The translations under genes and the position numbers were made by a program. The notes under the pieces were generated by a model that had not been told where the DNA came from, made no database searches, and worked only from the letters and a program-made list of their open reading frames with translations. Positions 12,141-25,200 of a stretch of DNA of 52,500 nt are shown here, one piece after another (position 1 is the stretch's first letter; each line of letters opens with the position of its first letter). This DNA is from Chrysomallon squamiferum. Taxonomy: Eukaryota; Mollusca; Gastropoda; Neomphalida; Peltospiridae. The stretch covers positions 28,429,446-28,481,945 of the forward strand of contig CM022665.1 in the NCBI GenBank assembly GCA_012295275.1, given 5' to 3'.

Positions 12141-12690
12141 ATTAACAGAGCTCTGGGTGAAACAGACTAACAGCTGCACAGAGCAGTATTAATTTTCCCG
12201 ACGTGTCCATACGGAAACCTTTTCATTCGATCAGCAGGATATATAAACTATACGGATAACCAAACTGATACGTAGACACGCTATACAATGATCATCTTGT
12301 ATACGTGACATTTGTGATAGGCCGTCTCGTCTGTAATTAAATCTCACACAGGTCACACAGACAAGAAACCGCATCACAATTAGTCTTTAATCACATACAA
12401 ATTGTGTCCGGAAGCATCAGCTGATCAATACAATTACTCGCTGCCTCATTTGCTTTCAGAGCCGAGCCTCCGAGCGATTTCCCTGATTAATATCATCAAT
12501 GACGAGTGACATTCACTGAGTGTGTTCGTCACAACATTGCTTAACGTTGTCAATAAATGACAGTAGAGATTTTTTTGTGGCCATAAAAATACCCAAGCAC
12601 GAACTCACGAGTTTAAATATATAACATATGCTTTCTCTGTACGTCCTATATATGAATGTTTGTGTCTGTGTCTTTATCGCTGTCTGTGTG

Positions 12691-12706
12691 TCTATCTATC
12701 TATCTC

Positions 12707-12795
<89 letters not shown>

Positions 12796-12807
12796 TTATC
12801 TATATTA

Positions 12808-12838
<31 letters not shown>

Positions 12839-12842
12839 TATA
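12691..12842. repeat. Compound (CTAT)n-(CTGT)n-(CTAT)n-(TA)n microsatellite
   Basis: Tetranucleotide blocks switch from CTAT to CTGT and back, ending in a TA run. Confidence 0.97.
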
Positions 12843-13366
12843 GGTTCTTTTTTTAATGATTGTTTTCGTTTTTAATTTACTATTTTTAGTTTTTTTATTG
12901 GTATTTTCCTTTCTTTCTTTCTTTATCTATCTGTCTTTCTTTCTTTCTTTTGTTTGTTTGTTTGTTTTAGTTATAATAGTTTTGAAAGGGCCTGTTTACT
13001 TTCGTGCAAACGCACATATAAATATGTTGCATTTCTTCTGTTGTTTAGTATACACGTTTACTGTGTTTATCTTGGTAGATCTAACGCTTGGCTGACTAGT
13101 TTACTGCTTCTCAGCTCGTTTAGAAAAAAAATATAAACATTGAACTATCACCTTGTTAGAATCTCATGAATCCAAGACTTTCTGGCAAACCTTACGAAGT
13201 TTCAGCTGTTTTTTACTCTGCATTCTTACATACAGAATTTCGCTTTGTTTCTCGTTTTTGTTTGTTTTGTTTTTGTTTTTCTCTATCAGTTACCGTCTGT
13301 TTCTGTAAAGACACACACAACTTTTAAACGGAACAAAAAAGTAAAATATAATAATTAAACTACAAC

Positions 13367-13466
<100 letters not shown>

Positions 13467-16400
13467 CGTTACTTCTTTGTATTTTATTTTATTTTTTTAT
13501 TGTTTCTTAAATATCACATTTTCACCATCATTATCGTCTAATCTGTTTTTCTTCGTTCGCTACGTCTATTACGCACTTGGAATTCAGTTGTAGTGCTATA
13601 AAAACTAGTCTGTTCTGACTATCTGATAAAACTTCAGAAGTGACACCGATTTGCTCTGACCTTCCGGGATCGTAATAACAGTGTTTTTAATTTTAGTGAG
13701 TATAAACTGAAAATGTATTATTCATTTATTCACTTATTTATTTGTTTGTATGTTTATTCGTTTATTACTCTTTTCTTTTTTTTTTTTTTTTTTATGTTTT
13801 ATTTATTTATTTTTATTTACTCATTATTATTATTATTATTTTTTATTATTATTGTTATTCTTTTTTATTTTTTGTTCTTTTATCTTAAATCAATGTATTT
13901 GTTTCCTTTTTTTACCACTTTTTTTTTCTTTTCTTTCTTTCTTCTTCTTACAACTATCGTCATCAGTATCATCAAATTACATTTCGCGAGCTTTTGGGAT
14001 TGTACATAAAACAAAATCGACCTTTATCTCCCGCAAGATTTTAATCCAGTATATTTTCAAGTTGTCACTGATTTCCGCATAACGTTTATGAGGAAGTCTC
14101 CTGTTGCAAGAAATCAGTTTGAGAAAAAGAAAAAGAGAGAGAAAAAAAAAATCATGCTGTTGGGAAATTTCACATGCACTGCATTTTAGCTTAATGTCAC
14201 AGAGCAAAACGAAAGGATAATTTGGTTCAGTTGTCATTTACAGTTATCATTGACAACAACAGTATGCCTAATCAATGACAATTATGGACATCACTGTACA
14301 AAATGACTTGTCAGGGTTAGTCAGTTCGAAATCGTTACTAACGAATGGCTTGTCTGTATGTCCAAGGAAACTCAATAAATAACGGTTTTGAAAAAGCAGG
14401 AAGAACATACGAAGAGAAGCAGGGATTATTTAAAAATAAAAAAAAAAAAAAAATAAAAAGAAGATAAATGTAATACACATGGATGGTGCCGGCTTTTTAT
14501 TTATTGATCTATATTTGTCTTTTATATGGGTTTTTTCTTTCTTTCTTTCTTTTTTAAATTTTTTTTTTTTTTTTTTTTTTTTTTGTGATTTTTGGGGAGT
14601 GCTTTTTTTTTTTTTTTCATTTTCTTTACAATGAAATACATTTTTAAGACGAAAAATAATATCTCTACTATTACGGAGAAACGATAGAAATACATAATAA
14701 AAAAATAAATATATAAATAAATTAAAAAATAATAAGGGTTTTAAAGGTGAATGTGAATTCCTTTAAAAAAAAAAAGTGAAAGAAGAGTTTATCTATGCCA
14801 TATTTTGCCAATGGTTTGTTTTTGCAAGACATCTTGTTCTAATCTTTTAATTCTAACATCTAAGATAAGTGTAGGAACAGACTTACAGGTTTTGTTAGTG
14901 TACGAAGCTTCGAGCAGAGAAGTGTGGATTCTAAATATTAATGTTTGACTGTTGGTGTTTATCTGAATGGCGCCAAGTCCCAATTATTTGTCGAAATTAT
15001 ATTTCCCCCTCACTGGATTTTATTTATTTATTTATTTATTTATTTATATATTTATTTATTTTTATTTTTATTATTTTTTATTATATATATATATATATAT
15101 AATTTTTTTTTTTTTTTTTTCGAATTCTTACAACATGAGATGTCTGCCCATGAAAAGGATTTTTTTTTTTTTTTTTTTTTATCGGTTTATTTTTTTTTGT
15201 ATTGGATATAATCATAAATATATTATCAAGTAATTGCATTTCTTTGTTATCTTTGTTATTTATTATTCATTCATTGATTCATTCATTGATTCATTCACTC
15301 ATTAACTTATTTATTTATTCATTTATTCACGACTTTCACACCAAATGTTTATATGCATTGTATTACTTAACCAAATCAGGAAAAGAAAACGCAAATGATG
15401 CGATGATTATTATGACAACGATAACGACGACAACGGTGATGGTGTTGTAACGATGATGATGAATGAAACGAGAAAGGAAGAAGACCATAAATCTCTTCGA
15501 GATGTTACAACGAGCACAAAACTGTGTTCTTTTCCATTAAAATTTCTCATTATTCTTTTCAGTTAGCTCTACCTGACATCAATCAGCTAATGTTAAAGAA
15601 AAAACCATCAAGAAATTCCTTCATGATTTATCTTTCTTTCTTTCTTTCTTTTTCAAAAAAAAAAAAAAAAAAAATAAAAAAAAAAAAAAAAAGGAACTGA
15701 AATATCAATTCACTGCTAGATAATGTACGCCATGCACACCATTTCACTTCAACATGACAGATCTGCCAATTTTAACACGTGATGCTAAATTCATGTGACG
15801 TCTTCCTCCTCATTTAAACAACTTCGCCTGTCAGAATGAAGAATTTAGTTTCACTTTATTACTGTTTGCTAGTTTATGCGGCGATAATTGCCTTCTAAAT
15901 TAAGAGGCAATATGTTTCCGAGGCAACGCCAGTAACGACAATCATGCTTTGAGCTGGGAGTAACGTACGTCTATTTTTAAAAGGTATCCACTTACATACT
16001 ACGTTCACAAAATATGTCAAGACATTTGTTTACATAAACATACTGCTTTTTATCAACTGCCCAGCATGAAGGATGGGTCTGTTAGCATCAGAAGAATTGT
16101 GGCGAATGAGTAAAGATGGTTTGGGATAGGTGTAGCTACGAAACAACTAAAATTTATACTTTTTAAAAAAAAAATGTAAATTGATTTTAAAACTGGCTTA
16201 TTACGTTCTTTTTCTTGTTTTATATAATAATAATTATTATTATCATCATCATCATCATTATTGTTATTGCTGTTGTATCTGTTTTGTTATGTTGTTATAA
16301 TCTTAGCTGCTAATTCTGAAAGCATGTGCTAATTTACGGTTATTTTAAATTCATTCTAGAATCATAATTACTTTCAAACAGTCACGAGCTTTTTTTGGTT

Positions 16401-17442
16401 TGTTTTGTTTTTTGTGTTAAAGTTTAGACAAACGAAAAATCTGTCTTAAAATAAATTTAAACATTCCCTGTATTTTAAATTCGAAACTGTTATTCACTAA
16501 CAAGGTCTGTTCTGGTGTGTTATTTACAAAAGTTACGCATTTTAGAGTGTAAGTATAAAGACTACACGTCATCATCTAACATACTAACCGGTTATTGCAA
16601 TAATATCAAGGCCTCTTGCAGATGTTACAATGTTGTTGTTTTTATTTCTGAATTATTTATTTATTTATTTGTTTATTTATTACCTTTATTTTCTTTTTTA
16701 ATAATAGTATTTCTTAACATCTTCATTAAAAGCAAACAATGGAATTTGGTTATCTGTGTAGTAAACTCGGTATTACTGAAATAATGAATATGCAAATGAG
16801 GTTCATCCGGTCCAAAGCTCTATTTTCTCAATCAGAGACGCCATTTTTGCCGTAGATTACAAACAGGCTTTATGGCAGCAATTATTCATAGAAACCGACA
16901 GAGTTAGTTAACTTGATTGATTAACTCTACAACAGAGGTCGCCATCTTTTGATTGACTACGTTAACCGTTTTTCACGAGAAAAATTGACCAGATTAACTT
17001 AGTGTGAATTTAACAAACTGTAAACATGTTTTATTGTTTATTTGTTGTTGTTGTTGTTTTTTTATTATTTTTTTTTTATTCTATTTTTTGACTGGGACAT
17101 TAATGGAAATATTAACAGCAGTAGTGATACCAGCAGTGATTATAACAGTACTAGTAACATTAAAGAAAGTAGCAACAACATCAGCAGGCTAACGTTAGTA
17201 GCAAAAAAAAATTGGTTTCGAGAAAGATTTTTACATGTATAGACTTTACAAAGCTGAGAGACATTTTAAAATAACTATGTTTTTTTCCTTCTTCTTCTTT
17301 CACAACAATGAAATAAAGAAAGACAGAATAAAAACAAAAACATGATCGGCTTTCTCTAATTGTAAGCAGATAGAGGATACAGTCTTTGATTGATCGTTCC
17401 CCGTTTCTTCAGCCGCAGACACAACAGTAATCTTCCAGACAA

Positions 17443-17601
17443 ATGGAAAGTGGTTCTGCACCATCTATCATGTTCAGTGTCGCTCCTGTCAAAGAGAGTG
17501 AGAGGAAAATGCTACAGGCGAAATTCTACTATCGAGATGGGAATCGCTTGGTAATAACCGACAACTATTTTACCAATGCTGGATTGGCAATGTGGTCTTA
17601 G
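17443..17601 (+). pseudogene. Fragment resembling a piggyBac transposase (52 codons)
   Basis: A 52-codon ATG-to-TAG frame in otherwise AT-rich DNA with normal codon complexity. Residues 36-50 read LVITDNYFTNAGLAM, which resembles the piggyBac transposase core around its second catalytic aspartate (pattern tDN[YF][FY]TS..La). There is no continuation after the stop into the downstream GT-rich part of the family, and nothing convincing upstream of residue 20, so this would be a short fossil. An in-frame TAA lies just upstream of the ATG. The match rests on a short motif and could be chance. Confidence 0.4.
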
Positions 17602-18017
17602 TTATGAGCAATTTTCGCTATTTTTTATAATTAGTTTTATAGCTTGTTTAATCAGATTAGTCTTTCAGAATTTAATAGATTGTAAAGGACAGCATGTCGT
17701 AAAGTTTTTTTTTTTTTTTTTTTTAAAGAAGAATAAGGAAATAACCAATTCCAGTCACATTAGTTGAAATTTGCGAACGTAAATTAACTCTTTAATGAGA
17801 TCTTTAGAGAATGTTCCTTCTAGCAACAAACTGTCTCTAATTTTAACTTAAAGTAAACACATTATTGTGTTTTCTCAAAACACGTAAAATGAAAAACACG
17901 ATCAAGAGTCTTTCGCTAGTGTTTTTATCTTCTGCATTTTTTTTTTTTTTTTTTTTTTTTTCTTTTTCGGATAATGGAAAAGAAACAAAAGCGCGAAAGA
18001 AGCAGGTAGTTGAAGAA

Positions 18018-18020
<3 letters not shown>

Positions 18021-18061
<41 letters not shown>

Positions 18062-18120
18062 AATAATAATGATAATGATGATGATGATGATAATAATATT
18101 AATAATAATAATTAACAATT
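18021..18120. repeat. A39 homopolymer followed by AAT/GAT repeats
   Basis: Thirty-nine consecutive A (18021-18059), then TAA and GAT units. Confidence 0.95.
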
Positions 18121-19859
18121 AATAATAGTAACAGTAATAATAATAGTAATAACAACAACCAGAGAAAACAGACTATTTTAAATCACAAAATAACAATGGA
18201 TTTTTCTTAATCTTTATTTTCCAGGTCTCAGACTGAGCTGTGTTTCGCAGATCTGTTACCATAAAACTTGAAGTCAAAACTAATTAGAATCAATGTCATA
18301 GCAACGGTTTTTCGATAGACAACAGAAGCTTAAAGTTCCACGTTTTATTATACCATAATCTTAATTGAGGTGATAATAAACAGTGCTGCTGGGAGATGAA
18401 TGTTCCATCAGATATTATACGTTTATTACATACACTGTCATGTATCTGTAATCTGTTACCGTCAGTAAATCCATGATATTAGTAAATCCCTTCATCTATG
18501 GTAAGGGTTCAGGTTACATATTAAACGTTATTTACAGACTTTTCAAAAAATCATTTTTACCTTCATGTTATATGAAAATATTAAAAGCATAACGACCAGT
18601 GTTATTTATTTATTATTTTTTTTTTATTTTTTTCATCTTGTTGTTGTAGTTGTTATTATTGAATCCTTTTTTTTTTTTTATCTTCTGGTGATGATATTCG
18701 TCCATGGTTAAGTTTCATTATAAATGTACAATTCAAGAACAGAAACATAAGGTAAAGTACCAGCAGACGTTTGCACTGCAGCATTGTAATGGTTTTCGAT
18801 AAATAGATTGTGGTCAACTTTCCTTAACACAGTCCTGTAATAAAATACAGTGTAGTTACATGCGACGTTAACGAATTTTTAAACAACTGCAACAAATCCT
18901 ATGGTATTATTATCATCTTCATCGTCACCGTCGTCATCATCATCATCATCATTTTTAATCTAGACTCCACTAAGGATTATTTTAAAGCAAGACAAAATTT
19001 ACTGTGCACATTTGTAATTGTATAAAACGGCAATGAATTCCACTTTCTATGGGATTACAGCTACCCGTTGATCAAACTGTTCGGTTTCCTGTTACTGAAA
19101 TGGCATCGCCTATTTGACTGAATTAGAAAAGAACAAAAAGAGGACTGCAACGTTAAACTTTGATTTGATGTTACTGGTGGTAAAAGGTTCACGTCAGTAA
19201 ATATTTTATCCTTTAAGTACACATCCCTGAATTTTAAAAATCCTGAACATCAGTGTTGTTGTTTTTTGATTCTGTTGTTAAATTATCGGGATTCGAGGGA
19301 AGGGAGGTGAGCAGTGCGCGATAGCTGTTTTCTAATCTTAAAAAAATGATTTGGAATAAATAATTTAACTGATTAGTAGTAGTAGTAATTGCAGTGGTGG
19401 TAATAGTGGCAATGTAGTAACAGTAGTAATAATAGAAGTAGTAGAAAAAGCAGCAGTAGCAGTCAGAGTGAAGAATCTAAATGATCTATAATAATATTTA
19501 AAAAACCCAAAGAAACACAAATTATAGGCAACATTAATTTATTTATTCAAGTTTCAAAGAATAAGCACTCTTTTATTGCTGGACGTCAGGTGAAACAAGC
19601 TGGTATAACACTTTTTAACTAACAATAGAGAATTCATTAAGAATTTTTTTTTTTTTTTTTTTTTATAGCACCTTTTAATGTATGACATAACTCACCATTG
19701 CACAGAATGTTTACTATACAGACAAACATGTTTAAGGTTTTTGATATCAGTCGACTGAGAAAAGTATTCTCTTTAGGAAAGAGCGAGTCAGTGTTAGTCG
19801 AAAGTTCAAAAACGAACAAGACTATCCTTATTATTTGACAAAATTATTATTTCATTTAT

Positions 19860-19890
<31 letters not shown>

Positions 19891-19930
19891 AAATAAATTA
19901 ATAAAATTAATAAAATAATAAATAAAAAAA

Positions 19931-19969
<39 letters not shown>

Positions 19970-20036
19970 CAATAATAAAATTAAAATATATTAAAAAATA
20001 AAAAATAAAAATAAAAAAATAAAAATAAATAACGAA
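19860..20036. repeat. A-run and (AAAT)n/(AAT)n low-complexity block
   Basis: Almost only A and T, built of AAAT and AATAA units. Confidence 0.9.
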
Positions 20037-20880
20037 ATGATCCTCAGATTTTGAATCTACAGTACGCATCATTCAGAGGAATAAATGGAAATCATTACAG
20101 AGAAACGTCTGCTTACGAAAATTTAACTGTACACGGTTTTGATAACGTTCTATCATTTTGGCGCCATCGTTATGTATGTTATTCATCGACGAAACATTTT
20201 AAACATCAAATTTTTAAACAAGAGGTTATTAAGTAGTTAATAAATAAATAAAATTGATTATTTCCCAAAGATCTACTTTAGTATTCAATACAGAAATAGC
20301 GGAATGACGAGGCATACTAAAACCGTCATCTCCAGTCCTCCGAGATTTAATTTTAATAATTTAAGTGCTTCAGGCATTTCAGAGAATAATAATGAAAATG
20401 TGATATTTGCAAAAGGATAATGATTACATTAGATACAATTATTTTAATGGAGAACAGACACCGTATATGTATCTGTATAAACAGAGGCTATATTTATGGC
20501 AAGTTGTTTGTTATGCTTAGCGGTCGATTAAAAAACATCGATTGAAAAACGTTTATTTTTTTCCATTTAATCCGTCATCGTTTAATGCGTAGCATGTACT
20601 TCAAAGAGACGGTAGCCAAGTAAATATATATTGCAGTTAATGATTCATAAACAACTAAGTCTTGAATCGTAACAAATTTGAAAACAAGAAAAAAAAAAAA
20701 AAAAAAAAATCAAATAGTAAAACTCTGATACAAAACTAAAAAAAAAAAAAAAAAAAAAAAAAATTGAAAAAAAAAAAAAAAAAAACCAATTAAAAAAGAA
20801 AGCTAAAATTTTGCTCCAAACCAAAATGTCTTAAAAACAAATGTAAGCGAGATTTTCAAATGTCAAGAGAAGACGAACTT

Positions 20881-22242
20881 AACAGGACCTACAAAAAAAA
20901 AGTTTAAAATAATAAAAATATAAAAAAATATAAAAAAAATATAATAATAATAAATGACAATTTATTTGTTAATTTGGTATTGAACATATTTCACTGAATA
21001 TAACTCAGTGTGAAATAACATTTTACATTTAATAATACCCAAAGAACTATCTGATTCATGACATTCTGAACTGAATTATATATATATATATATTGCAGCA
21101 CCAATTGGAAACAGAACATTAATATTATGAAAATCCATACTGAACAGTTTAAGCAGTGATAATAATAATAATAAGTAAATAAATAAAATTTCAATTACAA
21201 AAATAAATATTACATTTAATTTAATTTATTTATTTATTTATTTATTATTTTTGTTAATATCATTATTTTGACAAATTGTAAGTTCAGTTATGTTAACATA
21301 CCAAACATTGTTGTTAAACAAATCTTAAGTAAATTAAATGAAATATAGCAATAAAACAGTGTCCACTTGCAAATATTGTGTCATGCTAACCATATTAAAG
21401 TTCTTAATAAAATAATAATAATAATAATAATATAAAAATGTATTTATTAAATTCAAAGTTACTGAAGATTTTATTCAATTTGTGATTATTGTTATTATTA
21501 TTACTATTATTATTACTACTACTATTATTATTAAACCATTTTAAAAAACATTATCTCCAAATTCATGAAACTATCTACAGTTAATACCTCCAAAGCTTGG
21601 AGTCATTTAAAACAAAATGTATGACAAAGTAATGCTTTCTGGAATTAATCAAAAACTGGGAAAAATAAAATAAAATAAAATAGTAACACCAAAAATTAAT
21701 AATTCAAATAGAAAATCTCATTAAGTAAAAATTTCATAGCATCTTGCAGTGCCCCTCAGATCTAAATGTTTCAAGTTCTCAATCAATATCATTAGCAATA
21801 ACATTATGAAAAAAAGAAAAAAGAAAAGAAGAAAAAAAATCTTTTAACAGCAAGTAATACAATGGATTTCAATTTGTACCAACATACATATACAACAATT
21901 TATTTGTGTGTATACACTTATGATTTGTTGTAATTATACTTGGATAATATATATATAAATTGAACCATTGCAACAAATATTTGTGTGTGTGTGTGTGTGT
22001 GCATAAGCATATGTAACCATGCATGCAAGTATGTATGTGTGTATATATGTATCTAGGTAGAATGTGAAAAAATAAATAAATCATGTGCTTCTTTTTTATA
22101 ACAACAAGCAAACTGCATTAAACTGCAGCGACCATGTCAATAAAAACATATCATTGACAACAGCAGTGTCATTTGTTCATCATCCACTCACCAAAGAAAA
22201 TTTCAACATCAACACATAAATTATAAGATATACTTAAAATAA
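20881..22242 (-). other. Probable FAM98 3' UTR and downstream sequence
   Basis: About 1.36 kb immediately past the FAM98 stop on its strand. The segment is almost free of CpG, like the FAM98 gene body, whereas DNA left of about 20880 is not. This suggests it belongs to the same transcription unit. Several minus-strand AATAAA candidates exist (TTTATT on the plus strand near 20962 and 21220-21245), but none can be singled out. No coding sequence is seen. Confidence 0.45.
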
Positions 22243-25200
22243 TTAATATCTCTCTCTCCCACCTCTTCCACCTCTGCCCCCTCTCCCACCCCGAGCCCGA
22301 CCTCTACCATCTCCTTGATAAGAACCACCTCGTCCACCACCCCCTGCTTGATACCCACCACTTCCACCTCCGTGATATCCCCCATTGCCACTGCTCTGAT
22401 AACCCCCACTTTGATACCCTCCACTTTGGTAACCTCCCCCTTGGTAGCCTCCCCCTTGGTAACCTCCACTTTGGTAACCTCCACCTTGATAACCTGCATT
22501 TGCCTGATACATCCCACCTGTCTGATGCCCAGTATCACCACCCTGATAACCACCTCCCTGTCCCCTGTAGCCACCACCTCCCTGTTTCCACTGCTGGCCC
22601 ACATTCTGGCCCTGTGCATCCCATCCACTTTGTACCCGCCCTCTTCCTCCTCTTCCCCCAGCAGAACCTCCTCTATCGCCTCCTTGTCCACCTCCGCCTG
22701 GCAAACAAATATAATAAAATATATAATCTTAGAAGCCTTTTTCATTTTTCTTTTTAAAAAAACAAACAAAATATATATATATATATATAATTATTTTTAT
22801 ATAATGAAAGATTTTAGATTTTGTTATTTAATGTTATTTAAATAAACAAAATAAAGACGTCCTAAAATACCAAATTCAGTAATGATTAATAATGAGTGTA
22901 AGTAATGAATATTAATATTTTCTTTAAATAATAATTCAACACAGACAACAGATTTTTACAAATCATGTGGATTTGGAAACTTACAAAAATAAATAATAAA
23001 ATAATAATAATAATAATACATTTTTAAAAATTTGGCATCACATTTGGCTGATGCAGCAAATTCTGAATTTAAAAATAATTCATATATATACAAGTAATAT
23101 ATTACAGAGTAAATCCAGAACCAAATTAGAAAAACTGTACTGAAATTTAAGTTATTTTTGTTTGCACAACAAAATTCGAGGAAGAAATCAGATTTAATTT
23201 TAATAATTAATAGATAAAGTTCTGATTAGTTTTTAAAACATAACAGAAATAAACTTATTTAGGTGAAATGAAAATTAGTAACAGAATACAAAAAAAAAAA
23301 AAATCAGTAGAAGTCTTTCAGAAAAAAAGCCAACATTCTGATTAATTTCTGTATAATCAGAGATTACACCCACACCAGAAAAATATTTATAAAGTGACAC
23401 ATTCCTACAGACTGTAACAGATTTGGAATTGAATTATCAATGCCACAGTTAGCAAATCTTTGTTCAGAACTGAATACATTAATAAATGAAGTGATTTTTA
23501 TTACGTTATCTTTTTTTGGATTTCTTAAGCTATCATTTAAATGTAGTTCTGTAATTATTTTATTTTATTTTATTTTATTTTCAAGGCACTCTTATTTGAA
23601 GATTTACCATATTAAAATCTTTTAATTTTTATTTTAAAAAAAATTATCTTTACCCTTGAACTGTTGTTTATTACACAAACCCCAAAATCTTTACATAAAT
23701 GGGAACATATACATTTACACATACATACACACTCAAAACTGAAATACAAAATGATACAAGCAAGCTGCCTCAAAAAACTATTCTGCACTGACAGGTAGGT
23801 GGTTAGTACTACTAAGGATTTACGTCAACAGAAAAATAACAAAAAAGTAACTGTGAAACACTGGTGGACAGACACATACACACACACACACAAACCTAGA
23901 GCCGTTCTTACGTTGAGGAGCAGATGACCTCTGCATGAATGAAGGCATTTCTGGAGGGGGTGGTTCCAGCTCATAGGCTCTACCTCCACGATCAGGCACC
24001 TGTCATAAAATTATTTAAATAATGTAAAAAAAAAAATAATAATAATTTTTTTTTATATTAGTAATTCAAAATAATTTGAAAGGTTTGAAAAAAAGAAAGA
24101 GAAAAAGTAACATTTCATTTCTATATAAATTTAATACAACTTAAATTTTAAAAAATAAAAAATAAAAAATAAAAATGAAGGAAAGAAAAGAAAGAGAAAA
24201 TTTCAGAATAAATTCCAATTTAAAATAATCTAAAGAATTAAACAAAACATTAGTAAATTACCTTTCCAATTAAAACTTTATTGATGGCACACTTTGTCTT
24301 CTCTCTGGCAACACCACTAACAGTTTTCTGGATCTGAATCAGGTCTACAATACATTAAGTAAAAACTAGTATTATACTGAAACAGTCTACTGACTAGAGC
24401 ACCAATGTAATTACTGTTCTGTAATTTTAGTGACCACAACATTGTCATCATAATTTTGACTTCTGTACCTTGTCAAGTGGTTAAAATTGAATTTTAACAA
24501 TCTTTGTTGTCTTTTAGAATATTTTCTTCGAGTACAATGTCTGGCTATCATCTACTTTCACAATGGTCGAAATTACTGCCATCGGTAGCAACATTCATCT
24601 CAGTAAAGAAGAGGTTAATATACTTAAACCAAGCAATACAGGTCTATAATCTTATAATTTTCTTTTTTAAAATTAGAAAAAATTAATTTAATAACCTTAA
24701 ATATTAAAATTGTTTTGAACTATTGTTATACAAGTATTCATTTTATTATATGGAATTTTTTTTTCTTCCTTTTTTGCTAAGTAAAAATTCAGTGTTATGA
24801 TAAACTAGCTAATCAGTTTATTATAAATTATTATCAAAATGTAATGGAATTGCATGCATAAATAAAAACATTACAATTATATTTTAATTAACTTTAATCA
24901 TCTCTCTTTGTATCATTTGTTATAATTGTATTTGTTTTTTTAATAAAGTATGAAAAGGATTAGATTTTCTAAGCCACAAAATTTTAAACCGTATCTTCCA
25001 AAAATATTACATTCCATTTATTTATCAATTAATACAGAATGGTGAAAAATGTCCTGTTCTGTATCTGTTAAAATAACATACCATCTCTAGCAGATAATAT
25101 CTGTGGAAGACCGACATTGGTTTTAGCCGTGAGGAGCTTTCTGATTGGCTGGTAAACTTCAGCTATCTTGTTTTCATTTTTCTGAAACATGAAAACTAAT

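Larger units (their letters stand above)
17602..20880. other. Intergenic DNA, low-complexity runs and unique CpG-normal DNA
   Basis: No gene is supported. It has a T-run (17939-17961), A39 (18021-18059) followed by AAT/GAT repeats to about 18120, ATC repeats near 18930-18950, A/T-rich blocks at 19860-20036 and poly-A runs at 20690-20785. Unique stretches (18200-18600, 20050-20660) still carry CpG at ordinary density, which stops abruptly near 20880. Confidence 0.6.

Noticed and set aside
22315-22845. 176-codon Thr/Ser/Pro-rich plus-strand frame
   Set aside because: Antisense shadow of the FAM98 glycine-rich tail exon.
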